Assembly (NCBI GenBank): GCA_030432565.1
Contig: JAUIGV010000005.1
Coordinates: 1 to 64,000, forward strand
DNA: 64,000 nucleotides
Reading direction: 5' to 3'
DNA from: Verrucomicrobiia bacterium
Lineage (GTDB): Bacteria > Verrucomicrobiota > Verrucomicrobiia > Verrucomicrobiales > Akkermansiaceae
In this document: positions 1-12,700 of the stretch, one piece after another
Position numbering within the stretch: position 1 is the stretch's first letter
How the letters are laid out: every line of letters begins with the position of its first letter
Translations under genes and position numbers: made by a program
Notes under the pieces: generated by a model
The model's database searches: none
Seen by the model: the letters and a program-made list of their open reading frames with translations, nothing else
Told to the model about the DNA's origin: nothing

Positions 1-1795
1 AAGCCATTGCTTCCTGTTCCAAAGGCTGTGATCTCAAGATCATCCTGGTAGGTCACGGCATTGCTCGTGGTGGAGGCATCGTGACCTCCCCGGCTGATGA
101 TGGTGACCGTGTCGATCATCTCTCCGTTTGGAAGGGCCGAGTCGTTATCAAGGTCGGTGACCGTAAAGGCGGTGTTATCGTTGGCAAGAATGAGCGTGTC
201 CCCATAGGTCTTCTCCTGCTGGGTCGGAGTGACAGTTACGGGCCTTGGATTGACCAGAAGATCGCCACTCGTGAAGGTGATGTCGTAGTTGGATTCAAGG
301 AATCCATCCCCGGTGCCCGGAGTTCCAGAAACAGGGCTCTCAATCACGATCTCGTTTGAGTAGAGCGAAGCGTCCGCCATCGTCGAACTGTCGACACCCG
401 TGGCAGAGCTAACAGTGACCGTCGTAATCACTTCACCGTTCGGAAGGGTGCTATCAAGTGCGTTCCCCTGATCAACAACAGTGAATATCGTGTCATCAAG
501 GCTCAGCCCATCGCCGTAGAATTTTTCCTGGCGACCGGCAATCAGCTCAATCTGTCGACGCTCGATGGTGAGATCACCTGTCGCGAAAGTGACATCATAG
601 TTGTCCAAATTGAATCCATTCGAACCATCTGCCGAAGCGAAGGCATTCGCGTCGATTCCAATATTGTCGGAGTATGATCCAGCATCGGCATCGGTGCTGG
701 CTGCAACTCCGTTGACACTTACAAGAGTGACAGTGTTGATCTGCTCACCATTGGGAAGAGCTGCGTCACCACCTTCAGTCAATCCGTTATCAAGAACGCC
801 AAACGCGGTCGTCCCCAAAGGAAGCACTTCACCGTATTCCTTGGACTGGCCATCAGGAGTCAGGGTGATCGGCCTCCGGTTCACCACCAGATTGCCGTCC
901 ACAAAAGTCAGATTGTAATTGTTGACGTCGAAGGTGGGATCTCCACTCACACCGGTGACCCTCAGTTCGTTCGTGTAGGTACCGACACTTTCCGTGGTAC
1001 TGGCAGCGACATCAACGGGAAGAACACTTTGCAAGCTAACGGTATTGATACTCTCACCATTCGGAAGAGTGCTGGAATTTCCGTCGGCGTCGGTCAGACC
1101 ATTGTCAACAATCGTAAATGCGGTCTCGCTGGCATTGGAAGTGAGATCGAGAACATCACCATAGAATTTATCCTGCTCCGATGCGGTGACCGTTACGTTG
1201 CGGCGATTTACAACCAAATCTCCAGTCTCATAGGTAAAGTCATAGTTCGTAGCCTTGAAGCTGGCGTTTCCGGACTGTCCGGTGATGACAATCTCGTCAG
1301 CATAAGTCGCAGCTCCCATCGTGGTGGAACTTGCCACCATCGTAGAGGAATCCAGGCCCACGGTATTAATCACATCTCCATTGGGGAGAGTGGAGCCGCC
1401 ATTTAAGTCGGTTACAGTGAACGCGGTCTCATCCAGCACTAAAATATCACCATACTGCTTGTTCTGTGGGTTGGCTGTCAAAGTCACCGCACGGGTATCC
1501 ACGGTCAAGTTGCCCGGAGCGTAGATCAACGAGTAGCCATTGTTGCTGGTCGCACCATCAGCTGTGATCGGATAGCTTCCAACGTCAGCCGAGATCACAG
1601 CACCCGGAGACATGGTGGTTATCCCACCAAGATCAAGTGCATTTACCGTAGTATCAGCTTCAAACGGATCACCAAGGGGGACCGGGACAAAATCCCCGGA
1701 CGCGACATCAACCGCAACCCCACCCGCTGGAAGATTGAAATTATTTCCGTAAATCTTCGAGCCGTCCTTGGCCGTGATGGTCACAGTAGGTTGGA
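1..1795 (-). repeat. Tandem MBG/YDG repeats in the adhesin (five plus one diverged copy)
   Basis: Five copies of a ~105-residue repeat start near nt 1497, 1207, 884, 565 and 248; the last is cut by the window edge. A diverged copy with KIYGNNF precedes them near nt 1795. Each copy opens with R-x-V-T-L/V-T followed by K-x-YGD (KQYGDIL, KFYGDVL, KEYGEVL, KFYGDGL, KTYGDTL). It then has TAFTV, LPNGE, a T-V-x-L-x-S strand and a closing NYD-x-T-F-x-x-GDL-x-V-N. This matches the MBG/YDG repeat families common in large adhesins. The copies differ clearly from one another, so the duplications are not recent. They probably act as a stalk. Confidence 0.85.
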
Positions 1796-3710
1796 ACGCG
1801 TAATAATACTGGTTCCCCGAGATCCCAGCCGTCTTCACCGCATTAAAATCATTCACATTGAACAGAGCCCGGGCTCCACTTTGAATCCCTCCGTAGATGT
1901 GATTCGTTCCCGAACCATTATCCTCCGGATTCGGCAGGCGAACACCAAAGAAGCTCTCTGCCAAATCTGTGCGGGCGATGGCCGTATTCCCGGTATTATT
2001 GGTTAAGAGTGCGGTGTCGATAAACACGTCGGATCCACCGAAGGTCTGAATATTACCTCCCGCAAAATTGACTTGGCTGGCCGCGGTAATATCAACACTT
2101 GCAGTGTTCTCATTAGCCAACCCACTCAGGATGCTACTGCTAAAGTCAAACAAAGTGACCTGATCAGCGGCAATAATGACCGAACCTCCATTGGCATCGA
2201 TGATGGTATTGTTCAGGTAAACCTCTCCGCCCGCAGTCATTGAGATTGTTCCTCTTCCGATCTCTCCATTCGTTCCGGAGTGTCGGACATCACCGTTGAG
2301 GATAATGTCTCCTCCTGCTTGAAAATTGAAAACAGTCTCACCAGGTGCGAAATCTTCCTGAAGATTCTGGATGGTGACACCACCGGCAACGATGATATCC
2401 CCGTCTGCATCAAGAACAAGAGAACCTTGATTTCCCTGATTGTTCGTCGGGACCTGAATATTGGCATTCACATTGATGTTACCATTCCCTGCGAGATTGG
2501 AATCGGTCATGACCGTGAAATTGGTCCCTCCGTCGAGAATCGTCTCGATATTACTCGCATTGAAAGGATTGACCGGATCGGTATCGATTGTGATCTCCTG
2601 AGGATCGATCAAGAAATGCCCGCCAGCTTCAAGCAAGATACTTTCAACCATGCTATCAAAGCCGATTGTCCTGCCCGAGGCCTCGATAAACCCTCCGTTT
2701 CCACTTCGACTCGTTGCATCGGCAACACCATCAAACTGGGTATGCCCACCAGAATACACGACGATATGACCACCGTCACCTGAGTCAGAGCTCGCATCAA
2801 GAACCGCCGATTTGGCTATGGTCGTGCTGGAAGCTACCGGTGCAGTGTCAGCACCCAAATCAGTGCCGCCTACTTCGATCCTCCCACCCTGGCCAGCTTC
2901 ATTGCGAGCGGTGATCTCTCCCGAGACTTCGACAGCCCCTCCATCCGATTGAATCTTTGCACTTTTGCGGGCATTCACTTTGCCCGACTGCTGGATCGCA
3001 GTGGCGAAGGCGTCTCCTGCCGAAAACATCACTTCCTCACCATCAACAGTGCCGAGATTCTTAATTCCCGTTCCGCTCTTTGAGGCCTTGGCTGAATCGG
3101 TCACATCCACCGAGAGACCAGTTCCTCCCTGCCGGATATGGACCTCGTCTCCGCTGGCTACAATCGCATAGCCATTCTTCGAAACGATCTCGCCCATGTT
3201 CTCGACCTTTTGGCCGAACAATCCAACGCCACGCTCGGTCTTGATCGAACCGTAGTTCTGGATATTGCCTGTCAGACTGAAGCTTTGAATATTGTTGAGG
3301 AAATCTTCGTTGGAAATCTGCCCGGCAGCAGCCATAAAAACATCCGCACGAATCACCGAATTTGCGCCGAAAGTGACACCTGCCGGGTTCACGAAGAACA
3401 CCTGGCCATTTGCAGTCAGAGCACCGTTCAACAGGGAAGGATCCGCTCCGGTGATTCGATTAAGAATGGCCGCACTGCTATTTGGCTGGACAAACTGGAC
3501 CGAACTCCCCTCCGGGATATTGAAGTGCGTGTAATCAACAATCGCCTTCTGAGAGGCCTGGTTAATAATGGCACTATGAGTATCGAGCCCAATGAAATCA
3601 ACCTGCCCCGTCACCACAGTCGGCGCCGGATCGATGGGATTTGCAGATAGCGGAGCAAGGGTCGCCGCCAGGTAGGACAAACTCAGCCGGGGTACTAGTC
3701 GATATTTCAT
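1..3710 (-). CDS. Filamentous-haemagglutinin-type adhesin with YDG repeats, 3' end outside window
   Basis: The frame is open from an ATG at 3710 to the left edge, giving about 1,236 codons without a stop. Residues 1-25 look like a signal peptide: MKYR, then LVPRLSLSYLAATLAPLSA before NP. Residues ~30-185 match the two-partner-secretion (TPS/FhaB) N-terminal domain; marks seen are the IINQASQKAIVDYTHFNI stretch, VFFVNPAGVTFGANS and repeated N-G beta-helix turns. Residues ~190-630 continue as a beta-helix-like region. From about nt 1795 to the edge come MBG/YDG-type repeats of ~105 residues. By family, TPS proteins cross the outer membrane through a TpsB/FhaC-type pore; no such gene is in the window. 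The start follows a pyrimidine-rich leader without a clear Shine-Dalgarno sequence, but it is the only one that yields the signal peptide. The gene begins 75 bp after the giant gene, so read-through transcription is possible. An adhesin or matrix role is inferred. Confidence 0.9.
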   Translation of the reverse strand, partial: MKYRLVPRLSLSYLAATLAPLSANPIDPAPTVVTGQVDFIGLDTHSAIINQASQKAIVDYTHFNIPEGSSVQFVQPNSSAAILNRITGADPSLLNGALTANGQVFFVNPAGVTFGANSVIRADVFMAAAGQISNEDFLNNIQSFSLTGNIQNYGSIKTERGVGLFGQKVENMGEIVSKNGYAIVASGDEVHIRQGGTGLSVDVTDSAKASKSGTGIKNLGTVDGEEVMFSAGDAFATAIQQSGKVNARKSAKIQSDGGAVEVSGEITARNEAGQGGRIEVGGTDLGADTAPVASSTTIAKSAVLDASSDSGDGGHIVVYSGGHTQFDGVADATSRSGNGGFIEASGRTIGFDSMVESILLEAGGHFLIDPQEITIDTDPVNPFNASNIETILDGGTNFTVMTDSNLAGNGNINVNANIQVPTNNQGNQGSLVLDADGDIIVAGGVTIQNLQEDFAPGETVFNFQAGGDIILNGDVRHSGTNGEIGRGTISMTAGGEVYLNNTIIDANGGSVIIAADQVTLFDFSSSILSGLANENTASVDITAASQVNFAGGNIQTFGGSDVFIDTALLTNNTGNTAIARTDLAESFFGVRLPNPEDNGSGTNHIYGGIQSGARALFNVNDFNAVKTAGISGNQYYYAFQPTVTITAKDGSKIYGNNFNLPAGGVAVDVASGDFVPVPLGDPFEADTTVNALDLGGITTMSPGAVISADVGSYPITADGATSNNGYSLIYAPGNLTVDTRAVTLTANPQNKQYGDILVLDETAFTVTDLNGGSTLPNGDVINTVGLDSSTMVASSTTMGAATYADEIVITGQSGNASFKATNYDFTYETGDLVVNRRNVTVTASEQDKFYGDVLDLTSNASETAFTIVDNGLTDADGNSSTLPNGESINTVSLQSVLPVDVAASTTESVGTYTNELRVTGVSGDPTFDVNNYNLTFVDGNLVVNRRPITLTPDGQSKEYGEVLPLGTTAFGVLDNGLTEGGDAALPNGEQINTVTLVSVNGVAASTDADAGSYSDNIGIDANAFASADGSNGFNLDNYDVTFATGDLTIERRQIELIAGRQEKFYGDGLSLDDTIFTVVDQGNALDSTLPNGEVITTVTVSSATGVDSSTMADASLYSNEIVIESPVSGTPGTGDGFLESNYDITFTSGDLLVNPRPVTVTPTQQEKTYGDTLILANDNTAFTVTDLDNDSALPNGEMIDTVTIISRGGHDASTTSNAVTYQDDLEITAFGTGSNG
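3230..3640 (-). other. TPS (haemagglutinin activity) domain of the adhesin
   Basis: This segment encodes the secretion domain of the partial adhesin. The typical TPS core is readable: an early NHFNIP-like element (YTHFNIPEGSSVQF), then the conserved NPAGVTFGANS turn, then alternating short beta strands ending in G-x-I-x-N-x-G repeats (GNIQNYG, ENMGEIV). In characterised TPS proteins this domain is recognised by the POTRA domains of the TpsB partner and nucleates beta-helix folding. The family assignment is firm; the partner is not visible here. Confidence 0.85.
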
Positions 3711-3785
3711 AACAGGAAAAAAGTTTAAGTGGCTATAATCTACGAGATTGGTTTACAGAAAAGAAAGAAATAGAAAAGACAACAA
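3711..3785 (-). other. Short intergenic gap between giant gene and adhesin
   Basis: The gap is 75 bp between the TGA of the giant gene (3786-3788) and the ATG of the adhesin. On the coding strand it is a pyrimidine-rich tract (TTGTTGTCTTTTCTATTTC...) followed by an AT-rich stretch. I see no hairpin with a T-run, so no intrinsic terminator, and no good promoter. Co-transcription of the adhesin with the giant gene is therefore possible but unproven. Confidence 0.5.
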
Positions 3786-6700
3786 TCAGGGTTCATCAAA
3801 TGATCCGGATTGATAAGGATTTGGTCGACTGTTTTCCTCGAGGCTATATCCGTCGACCGTGATGAGCAGTCCTCCAGTGGAGTCTTCAGGCGAATTTAGA
3901 ATAGTCCACTCCAGGTAAGCTACCGCAGTTCCCAAGATTGGACTAAAGGCCCCAATCCCAAGAGAAAGAAAGGCTCCGGACAAAATAGTGGCCTGATCCA
4001 AACCAAGCCCCGTGATGATCCAGTCGGACGACCCTCCCGAGGAGATGACGTCATCCCCTCCAAGTCCTGGGAAGGAAGAAGACATACCAACCACAGAGTT
4101 CACCCCGGTCGACGGGCTGTAGTCGAAGTGGATCTCTCCGAGATCACCAAGAATCAGAGAATACTCTCCCACCTCTGTGAACCCGGTCAAAACCTCGTCA
4201 CTGCCAAGACCACCGATCAGGTAATTCACCCCATTACCACCCATGAGCAAGTCATTGGTGCCGGCCTGATCGAACGAATCGATGGATTCGATCAACGCCA
4301 AGTGCCCGGACTCAAAGGTGACCCGGCCACTGTCACCAATGACAACATCACTTCCCTCTCCGGATCTGAGCTGATCGGAGCCAAGGCCACCAACCAGGAT
4401 ATCGTCACCTCTTCCGGAAGTAATCCTATCGTCACCCGCAGTGCCTCCGTTCACCGAAACCACCTCGAGGAGGCGGTAGTCTCCCGATGGGAGACGATTT
4501 TGTCCGGTGTTCCGGCTGTCAATCGTCACGACCCCTGAAACTGACTGGAATCTCACAATCCCGTCGTCACCGAAGACAATATCGAAATCAGCTTCCAGTT
4601 GGTTTTCTTCAACTGAGAGTATCGTATCGGCCCCGGATCGCCCAAAGACAATATCGTCACCACGTCCGGAATGAATAATGTCATCTCCCTGGCCACCGAT
4701 CACCACATCATCGCCACCACCGGTGAAGATACTTAGCGGAAGCGTGGAACCTGATGCATTCACAAGGTCATCATCACGCTGACCCAAGGACTGAACGGTT
4801 TGGAATTCACTCAGAATTCTCGTAGCCTCCCAGACTATGTCTCCATTCCGGAAGAAATTGAAGCGACCATTGAACACCAGAATGAATTGCTGGGGACGGA
4901 TCTGATAGAAGAAGTAGTCAGCACCCTGTCGAAGCTCCTGCCCAGCAGAGAACAGCTTGACGGTTTCCCCATCACGAAGTTGGTAATCGATGACATACTC
5001 CCGCTGTCCCGGAACCTCGGAAACCCGGCCGCGGGTTACCCTCGAAAGTTGAGCTTCCACCACACTGCTGGGCGAGAGATCACCGTCGATCTTGAGATCG
5101 ATGGCATTCTGACCGATCACCGCGCGGAACTGATCACTGGAGAGCCTGACGCCATCTACAATAACCGCGATTTCATCTTCCGGATTGGTGAGATCAGCGA
5201 TGTTCAGTCCGCTGCGCAGACGCATCCGGTAGTTAAATTCACCCTCGGTGCGGATGATCAGCGGAGAATTGCCGGTTGAGGTGAGTGAGGCAAAGACATT
5301 GTCGTTGCCCAAACCGGTATCAAGCTCCATTGCGGCCGCATCGACGATTCGGATCCGCGAGATGGTACTGGTGATATTAACGGTGTCGTCGCCCGAGCCT
5401 GTTTCAATCCGGAAGCCCTTACGGAACGCCCCGTCCACCTGATCTGCCTGAATTGAGATTGGTGCCGGAGAAGCTCCAATAATATAGAGCTCGGCATTCG
5501 GGTCCAACTGGCTGAGATCCTGGCCTGGCAAGCCGCGAACCGGCAGGCGGTCGATGACCGAAACGAAGTCGCCATTCACAGACGAGGCATCGGAGATGAT
5601 CAGCTTCTGATCACCGGTTCCTCCGTTGATATTCAACGTTCCCCGGATACCATCGAGATTACCGATAAAGGACGGATCACGCTTGCTGAAGTCAATGTCG
5701 CTCAGCGAGGAAACATAGATCTCATCATCACCACCACCAAGATCGACGTTGGTGGTTGCCGAGGTGCCGCGAACATTCAGGACATTCTGACCATCACCCA
5801 GGACCAGATCCAACTGTTCCAAGTTGGCGTAACTCAGGCCCTCTTTACGGGTTTCCACAATTGCAGAACCTCCGCGAAGATCGGTGACATCGACATCAAC
5901 CCCTTTGATTTCAAGATCGCGGTGCTCACCCTTGAAGGTGATCAGGAATCGTCCTCCGAGATCCTGAATGTCAAAGTTGTTGGTGAACGGCTTCGATGGA
6001 TCCGTGTTGTTCGGATTTAGGATCGGCTGCAAGGCGTCGATCAACTTCTCAAGCGTAATATCGAACGGAAGCGGTGCCGTGGTCTGATCAAGCAAGGTGA
6101 TGGTAAAGGTGCCACGATCAGCATTGACGATCTCAAGGAATTGCTGGGTATTCCCTCCCGACGGATCCTCGGTCGCGGAAGTCCGGCGGCTGATCACCAC
6201 TTCAGCACGATTCGAATTGATGTTTGGAATACTGATTCCTCCAACGTTGACCGCACCAAGATCGCCATTGGCAATCAAGTTGATCGGACCTGGATCAGCC
6301 CAGCGGATCGGAGCAATATCAGCGCCGGCGAGTTGGCCGGTGAATTCGATGCCATAGGTCTTCGAGCCCACTTCATCTGAAATCAGAGTCACAGCGACAT
6401 TTCCGAAACCATAGATCAGTTCCAGCTGGTCCTCGACCTGCTCGGCGCCGAAGCGGACATCAAGGACGACTCCGAGAGCACCCGGGCGGGCCACTCCGGG
6501 ACGGATGTAATACCAAGGCACATTCACATCGCCACGGCTGATGCGGTAGAATCCTGACTGACCGATAACGGTAAGCGTCTGGACCTCGGTCACAGATCCA
6601 AATCCGAATCCGGTTAACGAATCGGAGGTAATCGTTCCAGCCTCCGCGCTGGAATCGCTGCCGTCATTGATCGTCATGCGGTCGACTCCATCTCCGCCAT

Positions 6701-9700
6701 CAAAGGTGAGATGACCCATGATGGTTTCGACACGACCCTGGGTGGCATCAATGTTACCATTGAGATCAGAGGTAGCGATGTGCACGGTGTCGTCACCGTC
6801 ATCGCCTTCGATGACTAGAGTTCCCGAGGTCTCGGAGATCGCCACCCGGTCATCACCAGCCCCGGTGTTAATGGTGGTCTTGCCAGCATGGGTTCCTTCG
6901 ATGACGAGACTGTCGTTGCCCGACCCCATCTCGAAGTTGAACTCCTCAAGCGAAACATAGCGGATCCCTCCCTCGATTTCACGACCACCAATGACTGAGT
7001 CACCACCGATACCAAACCCGGTCAGGCGATCACCGGTCAGGACACCGGCGTCATTGGATGGGCTGTCGCCATTGTAAAGATTGATGACGTCGACCTGGTC
7101 GGTCTCATCGACCGCGAAGTTCGCGTTGAATGGCGCATAGTAGTATTCGTTCCCGATCAGCGGTCTCAGGTTGCGGCCGGTTTCCTGCTCAACAAGCCAA
7201 TCGGAATCGAAAGTAACACGGCGACCGGAGACCGCCGGGGCCAGAATCTCACCAAGTCCGGCGTCTGAAAGTTTCGCAACCAAGGAATCAAGGACATCGT
7301 CGAGAGTCGGCTCGGCGCCGAGCGCCACGGTGATCGTCGGCACTGTGATGCTAGGCCCGGCCACACCCGGAGTGTTCGACTGGTCACGGTAAGAGAGGTC
7401 AACATTGAACGACTGACCCGCCAGTGCGCTGAAGTCCGCATCCAGATTCGCAAAGTAAGCGATCATGGTAAACTCGGACGTCGCTGGCAGGGCCACACTT
7501 CCATCGATGAATCCACCCTCGATCACGGTGTCGTCGATCGGCGTCGAGAACGGCACTCCACCGGATCGGTTGATGGCTCCCATGAAGGAATTTCCATCCT
7601 GTCTTGAGAGGATCAGGCTGATCTCACCAAGGAGACCGATCCGGACATCGGCGTTGTAAATCCCATCGGTGTTTATCTTATCTTGAAGGGCGAAGACGGC
7701 CCGTCCCAGTGTGTTGATCTCCGTGCCACTGTGGGTGTCACCAAGAGTCGCGGTGTAAGTGGTGGTTCCAGATCCGGCGGCGTCAGGCAGGGTAAGAGTC
7801 CAGGTTTCGTCCTTATCAGCGGAACCACTGAAGGTGTAATTGAGAGTCTTCCAGGTGATGCCGGTGGTAATATTGGTGTTGACCTGTGTCGAGGTCACCC
7901 GGGCGTCGAAGTATGTTCCGAGCAGACCGGCGCTGACCACGGCCGTAAGCCCCTCGCTATTGCCGATCGAGAAGATATCGCGGCTGACTCCGAGGTCCGG
8001 AAGGACTCGATAAACAGCACCCTCTGCACGTCCGTCAAGGAATTCGACCGTGTAAGGGAAGTCGTTCATGCGCGGATCGAAACCGGGTCGCAGACCGGTG
8101 CTGGCACTCCTGTGGGTTGCGAGAATATCCTCGATGAAGGCGCGGCGTCCGTTGTCAGTCGCAGTAATCAGTTCGGAGATCACCTCGGAGCCGAGGGTTT
8201 CGATACTGCCATCGGCGAGGGGTTCATTGGTCTCACCAGGATACATCACTGGATTGTTAAGGAAGCGCTCATCGGTCTGGCCGAAGCCACCATTGATGGT
8301 AAGCGGTCCCCGGACGGTGTTGATACGCTCTTCAAGCGGCGCAAAGACCAGGGCATCACCACCATCGACGAAGCTATCATCGAGGGCTTCGACGGTCACG
8401 GTTTGGCGTTGTGACCAGTTGGAGTCGGTGAAGACAAGTTGCTGAACCACTTCGGCGCGAGTCGGCATAATCACGAATTCGGCACTTCCATCCACGCTTA
8501 CGTCAAGGTTCAAGCCATTGTCATTCTCCAGACGGAGGATGCGACCAAAGCGCTCTGCGGAGTAATCCGAGAAGAACGGATTATCATCGATGATGAGGCG
8601 GAAGGCTTCGGCAATCCCGCTGATCCGAGGTCCGGAATTTGCCAAAACGGAATAGGTGAAGGTGTTGCCGTTCTCGATCCACCGTCCCAAGTCGGCGCGA
8701 TCACCGATACTGTTCACAATCTTGAACTCAAGTGTCTTGCCGGTGATCGATGTGTTTGGATTCCGTCCATCGAGTTCCAAGGTCCAGGTCTGATCAGTCT
8801 GGACGAGTCCCGAGAGTTCGATCTCAGCTCGATCCCCATTGTAGCTTGCGACTGCTGCCCCGGTATCAAGAGCGGTGAAGAAGGCCACCGTATTGGTGAT
8901 GAGGATCTGGTCTCCTGTCACTGTTGCAGTGTAACCGTATCTTTCAATGTCGGTCGCGAGATCAGCAAGGGTGGCTCCGCTGGCAACTTCGTCGTCACCG
9001 CCGATCTTGGTGAGCGTAACGTTCCAGGTTCCATTGATTGGCTCGATGCTGCGGATGATGGCTTGCTGGGTGGCGACGCGGACCTGACGTTCCTGCTGCT
9101 CACCATAGTAAACCACGGGGTTGAAGGCTTCGTCGGAGTTATACGTCCGGGTGCGCTCAGGGAGAATGTCGATGGTAACCGTTGGACTCGTAACGCCATC
9201 GGCATGAACCGGAGCACCACTCAGAACAACGGTGTATTCGTCGCGAACAATGTTGTTGTTATAGTTCGCAGGAGCCACCGTCTCGGAGATATTGAAGAAG
9301 GAGGTATTGTCCGGAGCCACGGTCCAATCCACATCATTCACCGGACTGACAATGTAGAGTCGATCTTCGGGCAGATAGTCAATGATGACACCAGACTGGC
9401 CGGCTCCGGTTCCTTCGACGATGTCAAGGCGGGTGCCGGCGAGGGTAATGGCATCCTGGTTGGTCACCTGTCCCGGAATCGAAACGACTGCGGAGTAGCT
9501 TTGTCCGCGTGCGACTCCGCTCACTCCGTTCTGGAATTGGACCGGGCGAGGAACACCATTCACATTGGAGAAATTATTGTAAGTGATCTGCGATCCTATC
9601 ACGACCGCATACTCGCCGGCTTGACTGAGAAGATACTCATTGAAAATATCGTTGAGATTGCTGCTTCCCTGATCTGCTCCATTCCGAACCGTCTCGACGG

Positions 9701-12700
9701 CAACCAAACTTGGGACTCCGGTGGAACCGTCGCTTCCAACATCACCCACCCGGTAGAGACTCACGGTAGGCGTTGCAGTGAAGCTGATTGAATCCTGAAC
9801 CGGAACCGTGGTGGTGACATCACCGAAGATGGAGGTGAAGAGAACGATCTCGCGGAAGGTTGTGAAGAATTCGGTGCCGCTTAGCGAACGGGTTTCGTCA
9901 AGGTCGATCAAGACCTCGAGAGTTCCCGTGCTGCGGGAAATCCCGAAGGTGAACGGTTCGTCAGGGACAGCGGCGCCGGTTCCTCGCTTGGTCACATTGA
10001 GGGTGTTTCCGGAAGCGGTGGCTTTGAGGAGTCCGGCAGGAGCCCCGGGCAGACCGGCGTTGATGGCCTCAGAGAGTTTGAAGGCGACGGTCGCAAGGTT
10101 GTCATCACGGTCGGTCTCCTGGGCGACAGTGTAGACATAATCGCTGCCATCAATAGTCACGGTCCACACAGTTCCCACCTGCCAGTTGCCGGCGAGCGTG
10201 ACATTGGTGGTCGTGTAGAAGTCTCCACCGGCGAGTTGAGGCGCGGTTCCTCCAGCGCCGGTATCTTCGACGATCCGATTAAGCTGGCTGATACCGTCGA
10301 TGCCCCGGATACCATTTCCAAACCCTCTGCTGAAGGTAATGTTGACTCCCGGGGAATCAGGTGAGTGACCCGCAGGGAGGTCATCGGCAAGTTGGTCGGC
10401 AACATTGAATAAGGTCGTGGCCGATGAAGCCGTGAAGCTGGCGTCAGTGCCGCTTGCGAAGTCGATCTCCCAGCGATCTCCCGGCGTGACATCGTTATCA
10501 CCGGAAACCGCAGGCTCCAGGGTGACGGTCTGCTCATATTCAAGCTCGGCGTCACCGTCGTAGGTAAAGAATTCGGGAGCGGGTGTCGCGAATGCCACGG
10601 TCACGACCGGATCGACAGCAGTGACAAGGGTCTTGATCACCACCACTTCGGCACCATCGGAAATCGCCGAGATATCGGTGAAGTCGTTGATGTCGTCAGC
10701 AACGCCTTCTGCAACATCCGCGATGGGAGCATCATCAGCCGGAGTAAATTCGGTGGAAGTTGCATCCTGGGTGGAAATCCAGAGGGTGTTTGCACTCACA
10801 CTGTCGGCAGCCAGGGTAATGATCGAAACGGTTCCAGTCACATCGGCAGGAGCGCCGGCAGGACGCTCGCGGGTCACCCGGACATCGAAGTCGGTGTTGT
10901 CAGAGCGCGTCACCATCAATTCAGTGGTCCCGAGGGTGGTAAAGGTGAAGTCAGCGAGTGTTCCTGCCGCGAGGGCGGTCCAGCGGTCAGCCAAGGTTGC
11001 TCCACCACCGCCGACAACCGTCGTAAATTCACCGGAAGCGGAAGTATCATCCTTCACCTCGAGATTCCAGGCAGCAGTCGGAACTGCGCCGGTGTGGCTG
11101 ACAATGCGGACCGCCTCCTCAGTGCCGTCGGTGAGGTCAATGGCAGCAGCAGAGTCGATCACCAGCTCCAGCTCGAAGGTGTCTCCCGCCAGATTGATTG
11201 CGAAGATATTGTTACCGCTTCCCCGGATCAGGCGGTAATCGTCTCCACCGACATCTCCGGCAACGAGATCATCGAGAATATTGGTGGCCGCCGAGGTCGC
11301 GGTGGCAATGACATCGCCGGACATTCCCGGCCCATCGATCTTGAGTTCCCAAACCTCACCGTTGGCGGCTGGAGTCTGCGTGATTTCGTAATCGCGGCGT
11401 AGACCGTCCACAACCGTGATGTCGCTCTGAACCCTGGTAAGGACGAAGCTGAAGGTGGTGCTGTCGGTGCTAACGGCAACCAGCTTGTTCCCATCGTGGG
11501 TGAAGAGGTAGTCCGAAAGGGACTCGGCAGTGAGAGCATCCGCGAGAGCCTCGGCAGTTTCGGCGTTCGTCGCTCCGGCGGAAGCCTCGGCCCGGCCAAC
11601 TTCGGTTCCCGACTCAAGAATTCGAACCACCCAGTCATCCGTCGATCCGGCATTCGTAATGGTTGCCACTTGGGAATTGTGAGTGGCAGGAGTGCTGACG
11701 GTAGCGCTACCAGCCGGACTCACCGAGATACCGCCGAAGGTCACCGGCTCGCTAAATTCGAGTTTTCTTCCGTCCCGCGTCATCCCCGCGATGGTGAAGA
11801 GGCCTTGCAATCCTGTCGCAACGTCCGTCCGGCTAGTCCCGGCCGAGGTGAAGGTCTCGGTCGTGCCATTGAGGGTCAGCGACCACTCCTGTCCCGGTGC
11901 CACGGGGTTCTCGATCTCGATCTCAAGTGAACTGTAAAGAGCGGTATCGGCGTCAGCCAACGTGAAGTCGGCACGGACGTTCTCGACTTCGATATATAAT
12001 CCGGTCCTGTCCCCGCTGCTGGTGAAGCTCAGCTCAACAGCCGTCGATGAGGTCAGACGTAAGCGATCACCTTCTTTGGAAGCAATGGTAGCACCAAAGG
12101 CCGTGACAAACTTATCGACCACCGTCTCGATGGTGTCGGTCGCGGTGACGTCCACAAATTCACTCTCCGCACCGAAATTAATGGTGAGTCTTTCGCCCGC
12201 GACCGGGGTGCCGTCAAAGTCGATATCCACTCCCAGGATTTGAGCGTTGTTCGCTCCATTCTTCAGGGTGGTTGTAGCGCTCACCGAACCGGAGGAAACG
12301 ATATTCTGTTCAAGGCCGCTCGCCTCGCCGTTAGCCCCCACAAGATTGAAGCCGCTTGGATCGACGATGCTCAGGCGCACATCACTGGCGGATACCACGT
12401 TCTTGGTTGAGGCCGAGAAGCGACCGGGAAGCTGCTCAAGGAAGGAATCGGCAATCTCCTCAATGCTGTCAACAACCGAGCCGTTTGTCAGAGTGGTGGT
12501 TCCCACCGTGACCGTGTAAGTGCGGTGACGGAGTCCCAGAGTCCAAACATCTCCGTCTTCGGCACTGCCGGCGATTCCGAGGGTGAGATTGGTGAAGAAC
12601 GTTCCATCTGCCGCAGTCGCTCCATCACTCACGCTGCCGATGATGGCGGGCGGATTGAGAAGGTCATCGGTTACGGTGAAGGAATAGACATCGTAGCTGC

